Source: Opitutia bacterium
GTDB lineage: Bacteria > Verrucomicrobiota > Verrucomicrobiia > Opitutales > Opitutaceae
Direction: 5' to 3'
DNA length: 64,000 nt
Assembly: GCA_947474365.1 (NCBI GenBank)
Contig: CANJIU010000032.1
Span: 17,632 to 81,631 of the forward strand
Shown: positions 26,357-34,551 of the stretch, piece after piece
How positions within the stretch are numbered: the stretch's first letter is position 1
Layout of the letters: each line of letters opens with the position of its first letter
The notes under the pieces: generated by a model
The model's database searches: none
What the model saw: the letters and a program-made list of their open reading frames with translations, nothing else
Told to the model about the DNA's origin: nothing
Position numbers and translations under genes: made by a program

Positions 26357-27732
26357 GTGATCAGCCTCCGCACTTCCGCGTCCCACGGCGCCCGATAGGG
26401 TCGTTGCAACATCGACGACGCTTCCGGGTCGCCAACGATATCGTTCGCCGCGGCATCCCAGACGAGCTTCCGTCCGGTGCGCGCGGAGAGGTTGGCGAGA
26501 TGGCAGGCGGTGCTGACCCAGTGGCTGCTGGCGAGGTCGGACCGGGGCGTCGCGCGACTGCGCACGCAGGCGATAAAATTCGCAGCGTGATCGACGCATT
26601 GCCGTTCGGCATTGCCACTCTTGTCTTCAGCGCTCTCGCACCAGAACTGACCGGGAGCCTCTGGTACCGGCTGCGGACCGCCGACCGGATGTCCGCCGCC
26701 CATCATGCGGGCAAAAGCATTGGTCGCCTCGCCGCGTTTGTCCGGCACGATGGCGAAGCCGCCGCGCCCGAGCGTCATCGTGCCCTTGGTGCCGAGGAAC
26801 GTGAGCCCGCCCGAAGCACCCAGGGCGCCACCGGCGGCGCATTCGCGAATTTGGACGACGACGTTGAAAATCGGATACTCGAGGATTGCGTCCTGCGTGT
26901 CCGGCACCTCGGCATGATCGTCAAGGAAGCGGCGCGTGCCGCTGCTGTAAACCGCCTGCGGGGCTGCGAGGTCGAAAATCCAGTGCACGATGTCGAGCGA
27001 GTGGTGGCCGAGGTTGGTCATCTGCCCACCGCTCGAATCCCAAAACCAGCGAAAATGATAGAGGGAGCGGTTGACGTTGTAGGGTCGCTGCGGCGCGGGA
27101 CCGAGGAGCATGTTCCAGTCGAGATCGGAAGGCGCGGGACCGTCGGGCGGACGACCGATTCCGGGGCGAACGTTGCGGAAGAAATTGCATTGGACGCTGA
27201 CCACGTCGCCGATGGCGCCGCCGCGCAGCAGGTCCTTCGCGCGCTGATAGTGGGGGCCGCTGCGTTGTTGGGTGCCGACTTGCACCACGCGTCGGGTGCG
27301 GGCCGCGACCTTTTGCATCCACTCGCCCTCGCGCACGAAAAGATGCAGCGGTTTTTCGACGTAAACATCCTTGCCCGCATCGCAGGCCATCATGGTGTGC
27401 AGCGCATGCCAATAGTCGCCCGAAGCAGCCACGACGGCGTCGATATCTTTTCGTTGCAGCAGCCGCCGGAAATCCGGCATCTGCGCGCAATCGCCACCCA
27501 CCATTTGGGCGCACGCTTCCATGCGCGGTCGGAAGCAATCCGAGACGGCGACGACGCGCGACTCCGGCAACTGGTGAAAGCTGCGGGTGTGAATCCGGCC
27601 CATGAGGCCAAAGCCGATGACGCCGATGCGGACACGGTTGTTCGCACCTTCGACCTGAGAGTAGGACTTCGCCGTGAGCGCAGTGGCGGTGCCGGCCAGG
27701 GCCGAGGTTTTGAGAAACAGGCGACGGTTCAT
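26353..27732 (-). CDS. Gfo/Idh/MocA-family oxidoreductase, Tat-type leader
   Basis: About 459 residues from the ATG at 27732. A twin-arginine leader 'NRRLFLKTSALAG' (2-14) precedes the Rossmann motif 'GVIGFGLMG' (about 39-47). The family's catalytic lysine is in 'VEKPLHLF' (about 122-129), and the C-terminal alpha/beta domain is present. Exported Gfo/Idh proteins with Tat signals are common in Verrucomicrobiota and Bacteroidota, and some use a tightly bound NAD(H) to process glycosides by transient oxidation. It is the first gene of the coupled operon with a TIM-barrel epimerase and an SDR. Substrate unknown. Confidence 0.9.
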   Translation of the reverse strand: MNRRLFLKTSALAGTATALTAKSYSQVEGANNRVRIGVIGFGLMGRIHTRSFHQLPESRVVAVSDCFRPRMEACAQMVGGDCAQMPDFRRLLQRKDIDAVVAASGDYWHALHTMMACDAGKDVYVEKPLHLFVREGEWMQKVAARTRRVVQVGTQQRSGPHYQRAKDLLRGGAIGDVVSVQCNFFRNVRPGIGRPPDGPAPSDLDWNMLLGPAPQRPYNVNRSLYHFRWFWDSSGGQMTNLGHHSLDIVHWIFDLAAPQAVYSSGTRRFLDDHAEVPDTQDAILEYPIFNVVVQIRECAAGGALGASGGLTFLGTKGTMTLGRGGFAIVPDKRGEATNAFARMMGGGHPVGGPQPVPEAPGQFWCESAEDKSGNAERQCVDHAANFIACVRSRATPRSDLASSHWVSTACHLANLSARTGRKLVWDAAANDIVGDPEASSMLQRPYRAPWDAEVRRLIT

Positions 27733-27979
27733 GCGCAGCAGGGGGAGAATTCGGAAGTGAGATGACAGGCCTGAGCTCAACAAAACGGGAGAGGGGGTGA
27801 AGCGGACGCACGATTCGAGCAGGGGGGCGGCGTCTCCTGCCGACGATGTTTGTCGATCCTAGATTGGCCAGAAGAATGCAGCCACGGTGGAACCGGTTTT
27901 TTTCCACGGTTGCGCAGCGACCGCAGGTGGACGTTTGACCGACGTTGCACCGCCGCGAGGAGCCCGCGATATATCGGGG

Positions 27980-28675
27980 ATGCCATCTGGTGATTTTTCC
28001 CGCCCGGAGCCTCCTGGTTCGGATGAGTGGACCGTCTGGCGGCGCGAGTCTTCTGCGACCCTCGACGTGCCGCGCGGATTGCCTGCGCCGGGCGAGACAG
28101 GATGGAGAGCGCTCGGGCGACATCAGCGTGGCGGCGATCCGGCGACGCGGGGGTTCAATCCGGGCTGGGCGCGGATGACGTGGGAACCCGCGGCACTGGT
28201 GGTTGATTTCTGCTTTGTTGCCACCGCTGCGTGCAATTCGGCGCGCCGACTGAATGAGCGTACGCACCTCCTGGGCGACGTCGGAGAAATTTTTCTGCAG
28301 TGTGCTGAGAACGACCGCTATGTTGAAATCCACGTGACACCTGAAAACCAGCGGCTTCAGCTTGAGTGGAACAGTGAACGGTTTGAAGCCGTGCGAAACA
28401 AGCGAGCGGCGCTGGAGGACTTCGCCATTGCGGATCCGAATTGGGTGCAGACGTGCACCGCGGTGGCGTCAACCGGGTGGTCCGCGTCGGTGAGGATTCC
28501 CGCCGCCGTGCTGCTGGAGGAGGGGGCGGTGTTTCACGGCGGGGCGCGCCTCTTGGCGGCTGTTTGCCGCTACGATTGCGGCGGTGGCGACAAGCCCGTG
28601 TTGTCGACGACCGCCAATTTTGGAGGCCAGCCGTTCCATACCCGTACCGCCTGGCACCGCGCCCGGCTTTCATAG
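27980..28675 (+). CDS. CBM9-like carbohydrate-binding domain protein
   Basis: About 231 residues from the ATG at 27980; a GTG at 27887 would add 31 residues. The middle and C-terminal parts look like a family-9 carbohydrate-binding or DOMON-like beta-sandwich: 'ERTHLLGDVGEIFLQ', 'YVEIHVTPENQRLQLEW', then 'GWSASVRIPAAVL' and 'WHRARLS'. The first 60 residues are Pro/Gly-rich and unlike the family. No signal peptide is visible, so it may be cytoplasmic or mis-started. The gene stands alone, divergent from the Gfo/Idh operon and followed by the MITE-like element. Such small CBM9-like proteins are frequent in Verrucomicrobiota, with unclear function. Confidence 0.6.
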   Translation: MPSGDFSRPEPPGSDEWTVWRRESSATLDVPRGLPAPGETGWRALGRHQRGGDPATRGFNPGWARMTWEPAALVVDFCFVATAACNSARRLNERTHLLGDVGEIFLQCAENDRYVEIHVTPENQRLQLEWNSERFEAVRNKRAALEDFAIADPNWVQTCTAVASTGWSASVRIPAAVLLEEGAVFHGGARLLAAVCRYDCGGGDKPVLSTTANFGGQPFHTRTAWHRARLS

Positions 28676-28692
28676 GGGTATAAGGGGTCTAA

Positions 28693-28862
28693 GGGGTCAT
28701 GCTTTACCTTTGACCTAATCTTCGGACGCCGGTTTCCCTTTGGGCGAAATCCTGATCAAGTCCGTCGCTCATCCATCGAAATTACAACCAGAGGCCAGGT
28801 TTGGCGAAAGGTCGCTGTTGGAGTCAGGAAAGATAATTAGCTAAAAGGTAAAGCATGACCCC
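28693..28862. mobile_element. MITE-like element with 19-bp perfect terminal inverted repeats
   Basis: GGGGTCATGCTTTACCTTT at 28693-28711 is repeated exactly inverted at 28844-28862, and the similarity continues imperfectly inward (CTAAT on both sides). The element is 170 bp, has no coding capacity, and is AT-richer than its surroundings at both ends. A GGGGTC-type terminus followed by a short dyad resembles non-autonomous repeats mobilised by IS200/REP-type tyrosine transposases, which is inference. The right end contributes an ATG at 28855 that is in frame with the next gene. Confidence 0.75.
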
Positions 28863-28923
28863 ATTTCCGGGCGATATTCACTCCCAAGTTGACCGCCGGC
28901 AAATTGGCCGTCTGCTTCGCTCC

Positions 28924-29859
28924 ATGTTACTCCCACGCAACTTTCGCCTCCTTGCCGGCATAGCCATCGCCCTTCTGCTCGGCACCTCCCTCAGCCGTGC
29001 CGAGCGCGGCATCATCCTGGACAACGGCGCCTTCTTTTCCGACTCCGCCAAGGCTGAAGCAAACCGTCAGCTCCTCGACGTTGGCCTGCGTTTCAAGAAG
29101 GAGGTCGTGATCGAGACGTTCAAAACCATCCCCGATGACGTCACCAAGGGCGTAAACCTGCAGGACCGCGCCGCCGTGAACCGGATGTTTGAACAATGGA
29201 CGATCCGCCAGGCGCGCCAACAACGGGTCAACGGCATCTACATTTTGCTCTCGAAAGAACCGTCCCACCTCCAAGTCATTATCGGCGACGGTACGCAACA
29301 GACCCTGTTCACGTCCAAAGACCGCACCGTGCTCGTCGACGTGATGCTGGCGAGGTTGCGCACCAAGCAATACGACGAGGCCCTCCTTCAGGGCGTCAAC
29401 GTCATCGCCTCCGCTATGAAGTCGCACGTTGTCGCCCACTCCCGGCCTGCGGTTCAAAACCGCGCCACGACGGCGACCGAAGATTCCAACCCGTGGGGCT
29501 GGGTCATCGCGGCCGTGCTCGGTTTTCTCGCCGCCTGGCTCGTCGTCGGCATTATTCGCTCGATTTTCAGCGGCGGCGGCGCGGCCGGTGGCACGGCGGC
29601 GGCGCCGGGCTCGGGCGGCGGATTCATGAGTTCCCTCCTCGGCGGCATGTTCGGCGCCGCAGCCGGCATGTGGCTATACGATCAATTCTCCGGACATCAC
29701 GGCTCCGACATCGACCGGGGCGGCTTCGACGAATCTAGCTCGTCACGCCGTGATTCCGACTATTCAAGCTCGGGCGACAGTTTCAGCGACGACTCCAACG
29801 GCGGTGACGTCGGTGGCGGTGATTCCGGCGGCGGTGACTCGGGTGGCGGAGATTTCTGA
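28924..29859 (+). CDS. TPM-domain (YgcG-type) exported membrane protein
   Basis: About 311 residues. The start at 28924 gives a clean signal peptide (MLLPRNFR, a hydrophobic stretch, cleavage near LSRAE), whereas the in-frame ATG at 28855 lies within the terminal repeat of the preceding MITE-like element. The TPM domain spans about 25-165, with 'ILDNGAFFSDSAKAE' and 'RVNGIYILLSKEP' as landmarks. A transmembrane helix follows at about 190-212, then Gly-rich and Ser/Asp-rich segments, and the tail is a repeated GGGDS unit. TPM proteins are linked to membrane-protein turnover or phosphatase-like activity, with function uncertain in most bacteria. Confidence 0.85.
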   Translation: MLLPRNFRLLAGIAIALLLGTSLSRAERGIILDNGAFFSDSAKAEANRQLLDVGLRFKKEVVIETFKTIPDDVTKGVNLQDRAAVNRMFEQWTIRQARQQRVNGIYILLSKEPSHLQVIIGDGTQQTLFTSKDRTVLVDVMLARLRTKQYDEALLQGVNVIASAMKSHVVAHSRPAVQNRATTATEDSNPWGWVIAAVLGFLAAWLVVGIIRSIFSGGGAAGGTAAAPGSGGGFMSSLLGGMFGAAAGMWLYDQFSGHHGSDIDRGGFDESSSSRRDSDYSSSGDSFSDDSNGGDVGGGDSGGGDSGGGDF

Positions 29860-29967
29860 TTCCAAGCGATGCGGACCGATTTCATATCGGTTCGTAGGTG
29901 TCATCCTTACCGTGATCAAAGGGTGGCAATCCCTTCCGTACTGGAGCACAAGCCGAGGAGCAAAATC

Positions 29968-31521
29968 ATGATCGCCCCCCATTTTCTCCGCTGTCCGGTC
30001 CTCGCACTCGCGTCTTTGCCAATCTTGCTGCTGACAATCGCCTCCCTCCCGGCAAACGATCAGCCACAATGGGGCCAGCGCTGGTCGCGCAATATGGTCT
30101 CCGCAGAGCACGGTTTGCCCGATTCGTTCGATCCCAAAACCGGCCGCAACATCCGCTGGACTGCCAAACTTGGCACCGAAACACACTCGACGCCCATCAT
30201 CGCCAACGGTCGCGTCTACATCGGCACCAACAACGGCGAGCCGCGCGATCCCAAACACGTCGGCGACCGCGGAGTGCTGATGTGCTTCGACGAGAAAAAC
30301 GGCGAACTGCTCTGGCAACTTGTCGTGCCCAAGCGCGAGGAGGATAAGTTCCATGACTGGCCCAAGAGCGGCATCTCGTCGCCGGTCACCGTCGAAGGTG
30401 ACCGCGTCTACGTTGTGAGCAACCGCGGCGAGGTCATGTGCCTCGACGCCCTCGCCCTCGCCAACGGCAACGACGGCCCGTATCGCGACGAGGGCCGACA
30501 CTTCCTGCCGAAAGGTCCCGACGCACCATCCGAGTCCATCATCCCGGGCCCCCTTGATGCCGACATCCTCTGGCTCTTTGATCTCACCAAGGAGGCGGGA
30601 ATCTGGTCCCACGACTCGGCCCACAGTTCGATCCTCATCGACGGCAATTATCTCTACGTGAACAGCGGCACCGGCGTCGACAACACGCACCGGAAAATCC
30701 GCACGCCCGACGCCCCCAGCCTGGTCGTCCTCGACAAGCGCACCGGCCGCTTCGTCGCGCGGGACGATGAGCACGTCGCACCCAACATCTTTCACTGCAC
30801 CTGGTCCTCTCCGTCACTCGCCCAGGTCAACGGCCGCGCCCTCGTCTGCTTCGCCGGCGGCAATGGCATCGTCTACGCCTTCGAGCCGGTCACCGAATCC
30901 GCGAGCAAGATCGTCGCCGGATCTGCTCCCGCACCGCTGAAGAAAATCTGGCAATTCGACTTCGACCCCGCCGGACCGAAGGAGGACGTCCACCGCTTCA
31001 CCACCAACCGCGTCGAGGGCCCCAGCAACATCTACGGCATGCCGGTGTTTCACGAAGGACGCCTCTACGTTGCGGGCGGCGGGGATCTTTTCTGGGGCAA
31101 GAACGAGGCCTGGCTCAAGTGCATCGACCCGTCCAAGACCGGCGACATCACGCGCGATGGCCTGATTTGGACGTATCCGCTGGAAAAACACGTCTTCGGC
31201 ACCCCCGTCCTGCACGAGGGGCTAATCTACCTCGCCGACTGCGGCCGCAAGTTTCATTGCGTCGAGCAGGCGACGGGAAGGCCGGTCTGGACCCACGACA
31301 TTAACGGCGAGGTCTGGGCCACCCCGCTCGTTGCGGACGGCAAGGTCTACCTCGGCACCCGCAGCGGTGCCTACTACGTCTTCGCGACCGGCCGCGAGAA
31401 GAAGCTCCTGTTCGAAAGCCAGCTCGGCAAAGGTATCAGTGCGACCGCCACCGCCGCCAACGGCACGCTCTATGTCGCGACGATGACCCACCTCTATGCG
31501 GTGGCCACAGGTTCGAAGTGA
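29968..31521 (+). CDS. PQQ-type beta-propeller (quinoprotein dehydrogenase-like) exported protein
   Basis: About 517 residues. The ATG at 29968 is preceded by a good ribosome-binding site (AGGAG at about 29956-29960) and encodes a signal peptide (MIAPHFLRC, hydrophobic, ending LPAND). Repeated propeller blades of the PQQ_2 type are visible: 'RWTAKLGTETHSTPII', 'VYIGTNNGE', 'VLHEGLIYLADCGRKFHCVEQATGRPVW', 'VYLGTRSGAYYVF'. No convincing Cys-Cys or heme motif was seen, so it may be a scaffold or PQQ-independent propeller rather than a dehydrogenase. It converges on the sialidase-fold gene at 31547, with 25 bp between the ends. Confidence 0.85.
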   Translation: MIAPHFLRCPVLALASLPILLLTIASLPANDQPQWGQRWSRNMVSAEHGLPDSFDPKTGRNIRWTAKLGTETHSTPIIANGRVYIGTNNGEPRDPKHVGDRGVLMCFDEKNGELLWQLVVPKREEDKFHDWPKSGISSPVTVEGDRVYVVSNRGEVMCLDALALANGNDGPYRDEGRHFLPKGPDAPSESIIPGPLDADILWLFDLTKEAGIWSHDSAHSSILIDGNYLYVNSGTGVDNTHRKIRTPDAPSLVVLDKRTGRFVARDDEHVAPNIFHCTWSSPSLAQVNGRALVCFAGGNGIVYAFEPVTESASKIVAGSAPAPLKKIWQFDFDPAGPKEDVHRFTTNRVEGPSNIYGMPVFHEGRLYVAGGGDLFWGKNEAWLKCIDPSKTGDITRDGLIWTYPLEKHVFGTPVLHEGLIYLADCGRKFHCVEQATGRPVWTHDINGEVWATPLVADGKVYLGTRSGAYYVFATGREKKLLFESQLGKGISATATAANGTLYVATMTHLYAVATGSK

Positions 31522-31546
31522 GCGTCCCGCGGCCGCAGGACCGATG

Positions 31547-32800
31547 CTACAGCCCGGAGCCCGTCGCCCGATTCACCAACACCCGCAGTCTTGAGTTGGG
31601 TTGCGAAAGTCTTCCCTCTCTCACCTCCATCTCGGTGAACCGAGCCAGCAGGATCTCGCGGTCGGTTTCCCGATTATGGTCGTAGATCACATAGATCACG
31701 CCGTCCGTTCCCTGGTCGCCATCGGGGTAGGAAACCACCAGCCGTTCGTCCAGTAGAAGTCCCCCTCTCCAGGTTGCTCCGTCATCTTCCGAGAGGTACG
31801 CAGTAAGGTGAGAACGCTGCCGCCACGACGGCTGCACCGCGTCGCCGACCAGCCACGGCTGGTCCATCGGCGGATTGTGTTTCACCAGCAGCAGATTTCC
31901 CGACGCCAGCCGGCGCAGAAAGAAGCGCGACGGCGCATTGGGGATCACCGAGGGCTTGCCCGGGGACCAGGTGACGCCGCCGTCCGCGGAAAAACTTTCC
32001 GAAATTCCCGCGTTCGTCCGCGCCAGCAGCCAAAGAGCCCGGTCGCGGCGTTCGACCACCAGATGTTCGTCGTAGTGCACGTCGGGGATCTTCGCCGTGC
32101 CCAGCCGCTCAAGGGTCAATCCAGCATCGTCGCTCCGGTAGATGTGTGTCCCGACGGCATCAGGATCCCACGCGAGATGCGGGTTTGGTATGGGCGGTTT
32201 CGTCCTCCCCGGCATGCTGGGGCTCGGCTTCAATGACCATCGCGCGATCGGGAAGAGCCAGCGACCGCCCTGTGTCACCGTCGGCTTGTGCATCATGATC
32301 CCGTCGGCAATCCGTCGCGGGCTCGACCACACCGGCACGGGGGCGTCTGAGTTCTCCGTCGTCACCGCCCATACTCCGGCGCGGCCATCCCATGAACCGT
32401 AGGACTGGGAGTGAAACCACCACAGCTTGCCGTTGGGATCGCGCCAGAGCACTGCGTCGTAGGCGCGCACGGGAAACTCCGGATCGATTACCTGCACGGG
32501 CCTTGACCAAGTTCGTCCGCCATCGGCGCAGGTGGCCAGCACGACGTAGTTGTCCGGCCCTTCGCCCTTTCCACCCGTGTACCAGGTGGCCCACAGGCGA
32601 CCACCCTTGCCGACGGCGATGCCCGGGACCGCCTGAAATAAACGCTGATCATCCGCATAGCGGCCATCCGCGGCGCGCTTCACCGACACCGGGTCGAGCG
32701 CCGGGCTGGCTCCAAACATCGCCAGCGTGAGGGTCGAAAAAAGCACTGGCAGGCCACGGCGGCCAAACGAAGATGCACCCGGCATGCGCACGAGGTTCAC
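31547..32800 (-). CDS. Sialidase-fold (Asp-box) exported protein
   Basis: A 417-residue six-bladed propeller protein with a signal peptide (about 1-33). Asp-boxes are 'CADGGRTWS', 'SADGGVTWS' and 'SEDDGATW'. The segment 'GIMMHKPTV..GGRWLFP' closely matches 'GIMINKPLV..GDWLLP' in the protein at 39431, so these are paralogues. The start overlaps the FecR stop by four bases (ATGA), making it the third member of a sigma/FecR/enzyme operon. The classical FRIP motif was not found near the N-terminus, and the substrate is therefore open. An ATG at 32785 is an alternative start. Confidence 0.85.
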   Translation of the reverse strand: MNLVRMPGASSFGRRGLPVLFSTLTLAMFGASPALDPVSVKRAADGRYADDQRLFQAVPGIAVGKGGRLWATWYTGGKGEGPDNYVVLATCADGGRTWSRPVQVIDPEFPVRAYDAVLWRDPNGKLWWFHSQSYGSWDGRAGVWAVTTENSDAPVPVWSSPRRIADGIMMHKPTVTQGGRWLFPIARWSLKPSPSMPGRTKPPIPNPHLAWDPDAVGTHIYRSDDAGLTLERLGTAKIPDVHYDEHLVVERRDRALWLLARTNAGISESFSADGGVTWSPGKPSVIPNAPSRFFLRRLASGNLLLVKHNPPMDQPWLVGDAVQPSWRQRSHLTAYLSEDDGATWRGGLLLDERLVVSYPDGDQGTDGVIYVIYDHNRETDREILLARFTEMEVREGRLSQPNSRLRVLVNRATGSGL

Positions 32801-33813
32801 GGTGTGGCGCGGAGCACGATCGCCGCGCCTCCGGGATCGCTTCGATCGGACGACGACGGGCGGCGCACCCGCTCACCCACGATCCGGTGTTCCAAGATGA
32901 GGTGGCGGACGAACTCCTCGGGCAGGTCGGCGCGGAACACGCCGTTAACGCGCTGCTCACCCAGGGTCGCGTCACGCAGTTCGAACTGCTCCCAGTTGTA
33001 GAGGTTGAACTGCTCAATCGCGTCCGCAAGCCTCGTATCCGAAAATGAGACACGCGGTGCCTGCCATGACAGAATTTCCTGCATCTGTCCCGGTTCCATT
33101 CGTGTTGCGACGGCTTGGGTCCAGTTGCGGGGGTCGGCGGTGAGACGTTCAGCCGCCGGAACCCCACGTTTTGCGCCCGTCGGTCCGCTCAATTCAACCC
33201 GGCCGGAGAAAACCAGCAGGGAAACTTCGTCGCCGGAGAGGTGGAGCGAAAACGTCGCCGCGGAGGAACGCGCGGTGAACGATCCCGCCTGCACGACGAA
33301 TTCCCGTTCGCCCGGGAGCACGGTGAAGCCGGCCTCGCCCCGCACGAGCTCGGCCGTCGGTCCGGTCGCCGGGACCCGCAGCGCGGATCGCGCGTTGAGT
33401 TGCACCACGGAGCCCGAGACCATCAGGCGCTGATAACCATTTTCAGTGGTCGCATAGAGTGGCGCCGCACCGGCGTCCGGCCGGATGGGTCGCGGGAAAA
33501 AGAGCAGACCAGCCAACGACGCCGCCAGGGCCCAGGGAATCCATTGCGCCCAACGCCAGAACGGACGCCCCGCCTGAGCCGGTTCGACCAGAGCGCGAAA
33601 TTCCGGATCGTCCGCGAAGTCGGCCATCCCCCGCAGGCGATCTTCCACAGCCTCCAAGCGCGCGACCGCCGCCGCGCGACACGGGTCCGCCCTCCACCAC
33701 TGATCGAATTCGGCCGCCTCCAGTTCGGAAAGTCCCGCCCCGCGCCGGGCCAGCCAACGGGCAGCCTCGCGATCGAGCGCCACGGAATCGGAGTCGAGTT
33801 CGGAGTCGTTCAC
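32797..33813 (-). CDS. FecR-domain anti-sigma/sensor protein
   Basis: A 338-residue inner-membrane regulator. The N-terminal cytoplasmic DUF4880 region (about 14-55, 'REAARWLARRGAG' and 'FDQWW') would bind the sigma factor. One transmembrane helix lies at about 88-106 ('WAQWIPWALAAS'), the periplasmic FecR domain at about 120-225, and a C-terminal secretin/STN-like region ('DTRLADAIEQFNLYN' to 'NGVFRADLPEEF') at about 255-310. Start and stop both overlap neighbours by four bases. In the Fec-type pathway such proteins receive a signal from a TBDR; no receptor here shows an obvious N-terminal signalling extension. Confidence 0.92.
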   Translation of the reverse strand: MNDSELDSDSVALDREAARWLARRGAGLSELEAAEFDQWWRADPCRAAAVARLEAVEDRLRGMADFADDPEFRALVEPAQAGRPFWRWAQWIPWALAASLAGLLFFPRPIRPDAGAAPLYATTENGYQRLMVSGSVVQLNARSALRVPATGPTAELVRGEAGFTVLPGEREFVVQAGSFTARSSAATFSLHLSGDEVSLLVFSGRVELSGPTGAKRGVPAAERLTADPRNWTQAVATRMEPGQMQEILSWQAPRVSFSDTRLADAIEQFNLYNWEQFELRDATLGEQRVNGVFRADLPEEFVRHLILEHRIVGERVRRPSSSDRSDPGGAAIVLRATP

Positions 33814-34367
33814 GATGAACTGCCTTCCGCAGCGTGGAAAAACTCCTGGCAGCGCCGGAGACCTTTGGTCAGATGCACTTTCACGGTTTCGGGTGAGATG
33901 TTCAATTGAGCGGCAATTTCCTTGTACGAGAGCCCATCCATGTAGCGCAGCAGGATTACTTCCCGGCAGCGCTGCGGCAGGGTGCGAACGGCCGAGAGCA
34001 GGATTTCACGTTCCTGCTCCCGACTGGCGTGCTCCGCCGCGGAGGGTCTCTCATCGAAGACGTTGGCCGCCGACTCATGGGTTATCGGAGCCAAAGAAAT
34101 CCCCCGGGTTCTGCGGTAGTGATCGTACGCGAGATTCCGCACCAACGAAAAAAGAAACGCCTTGGGATTCTCGATCGGATTCACCAGCCGCGCCCGCCAG
34201 AGCCGCGCGTAGGCGTCCTGCAGCAGGTCATCGACATCTCCGATCGCCGGAAACCGATGCCGCAAAAAACCGCGCAGCGCCGGCTCGTGGGGCAGCACCA
34301 CTTCGGTGAACCAGCGGGATTCTTCGGTGGAAGGAGACATGGGGGCGGACGAGGAGGGCGCATTCAT
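33810..34367 (-). CDS. ECF-type RNA polymerase sigma factor
   Basis: About 185 residues from the ATG at 34367 (GTG 34379 and ATG 34340 are alternatives). Region 2 is seen as 'DDLLQDAYARLWRA' with 'PKAFLFSLVRNLAYDHYRR' (about 45-90), and region 4 as 'LPQRCREVILLRYMDGLSYKEIA' followed by the helix-turn-helix 'NISPETVKVHL' (about 125-170). It is coupled to the FecR gene by an ATGA overlap, the standard arrangement for cell-surface signalling. It is divergent from the glycosidase-like/TBDR/sialidase-fold unit beginning at 34552, which is its most likely target along with its own operon. Confidence 0.93.
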   Translation of the reverse strand: MNAPSSSAPMSPSTEESRWFTEVVLPHEPALRGFLRHRFPAIGDVDDLLQDAYARLWRARLVNPIENPKAFLFSLVRNLAYDHYRRTRGISLAPITHESAANVFDERPSAAEHASREQEREILLSAVRTLPQRCREVILLRYMDGLSYKEIAAQLNISPETVKVHLTKGLRRCQEFFHAAEGSSS

Positions 34368-34551
34368 CCCCGGTGACACACTGCAAGCACACTGTGCCGT
34401 CGCCCAAAGTGAAAGCGATTTCTAGCCGATAACCCATTTTCTGCCGGCCAACGTCATCACATTAAGGGCCCGTCGATTCGACGCGACTTCGCGGCGGGAA
34501 ATCAACCGCTGGTCAGCGAACGATTGGCCCCGCTGTCGACGTCCCTCACCA

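Noticed and set aside
27770..27802. CCTGAG followed 27 bp later by GTGAAG, resembling the shared promoter block
   Set aside because: The middle GNGC, the CAG before the -35 and the TAnnnT -10 at the right spacing are all missing, so it is chance similarity.
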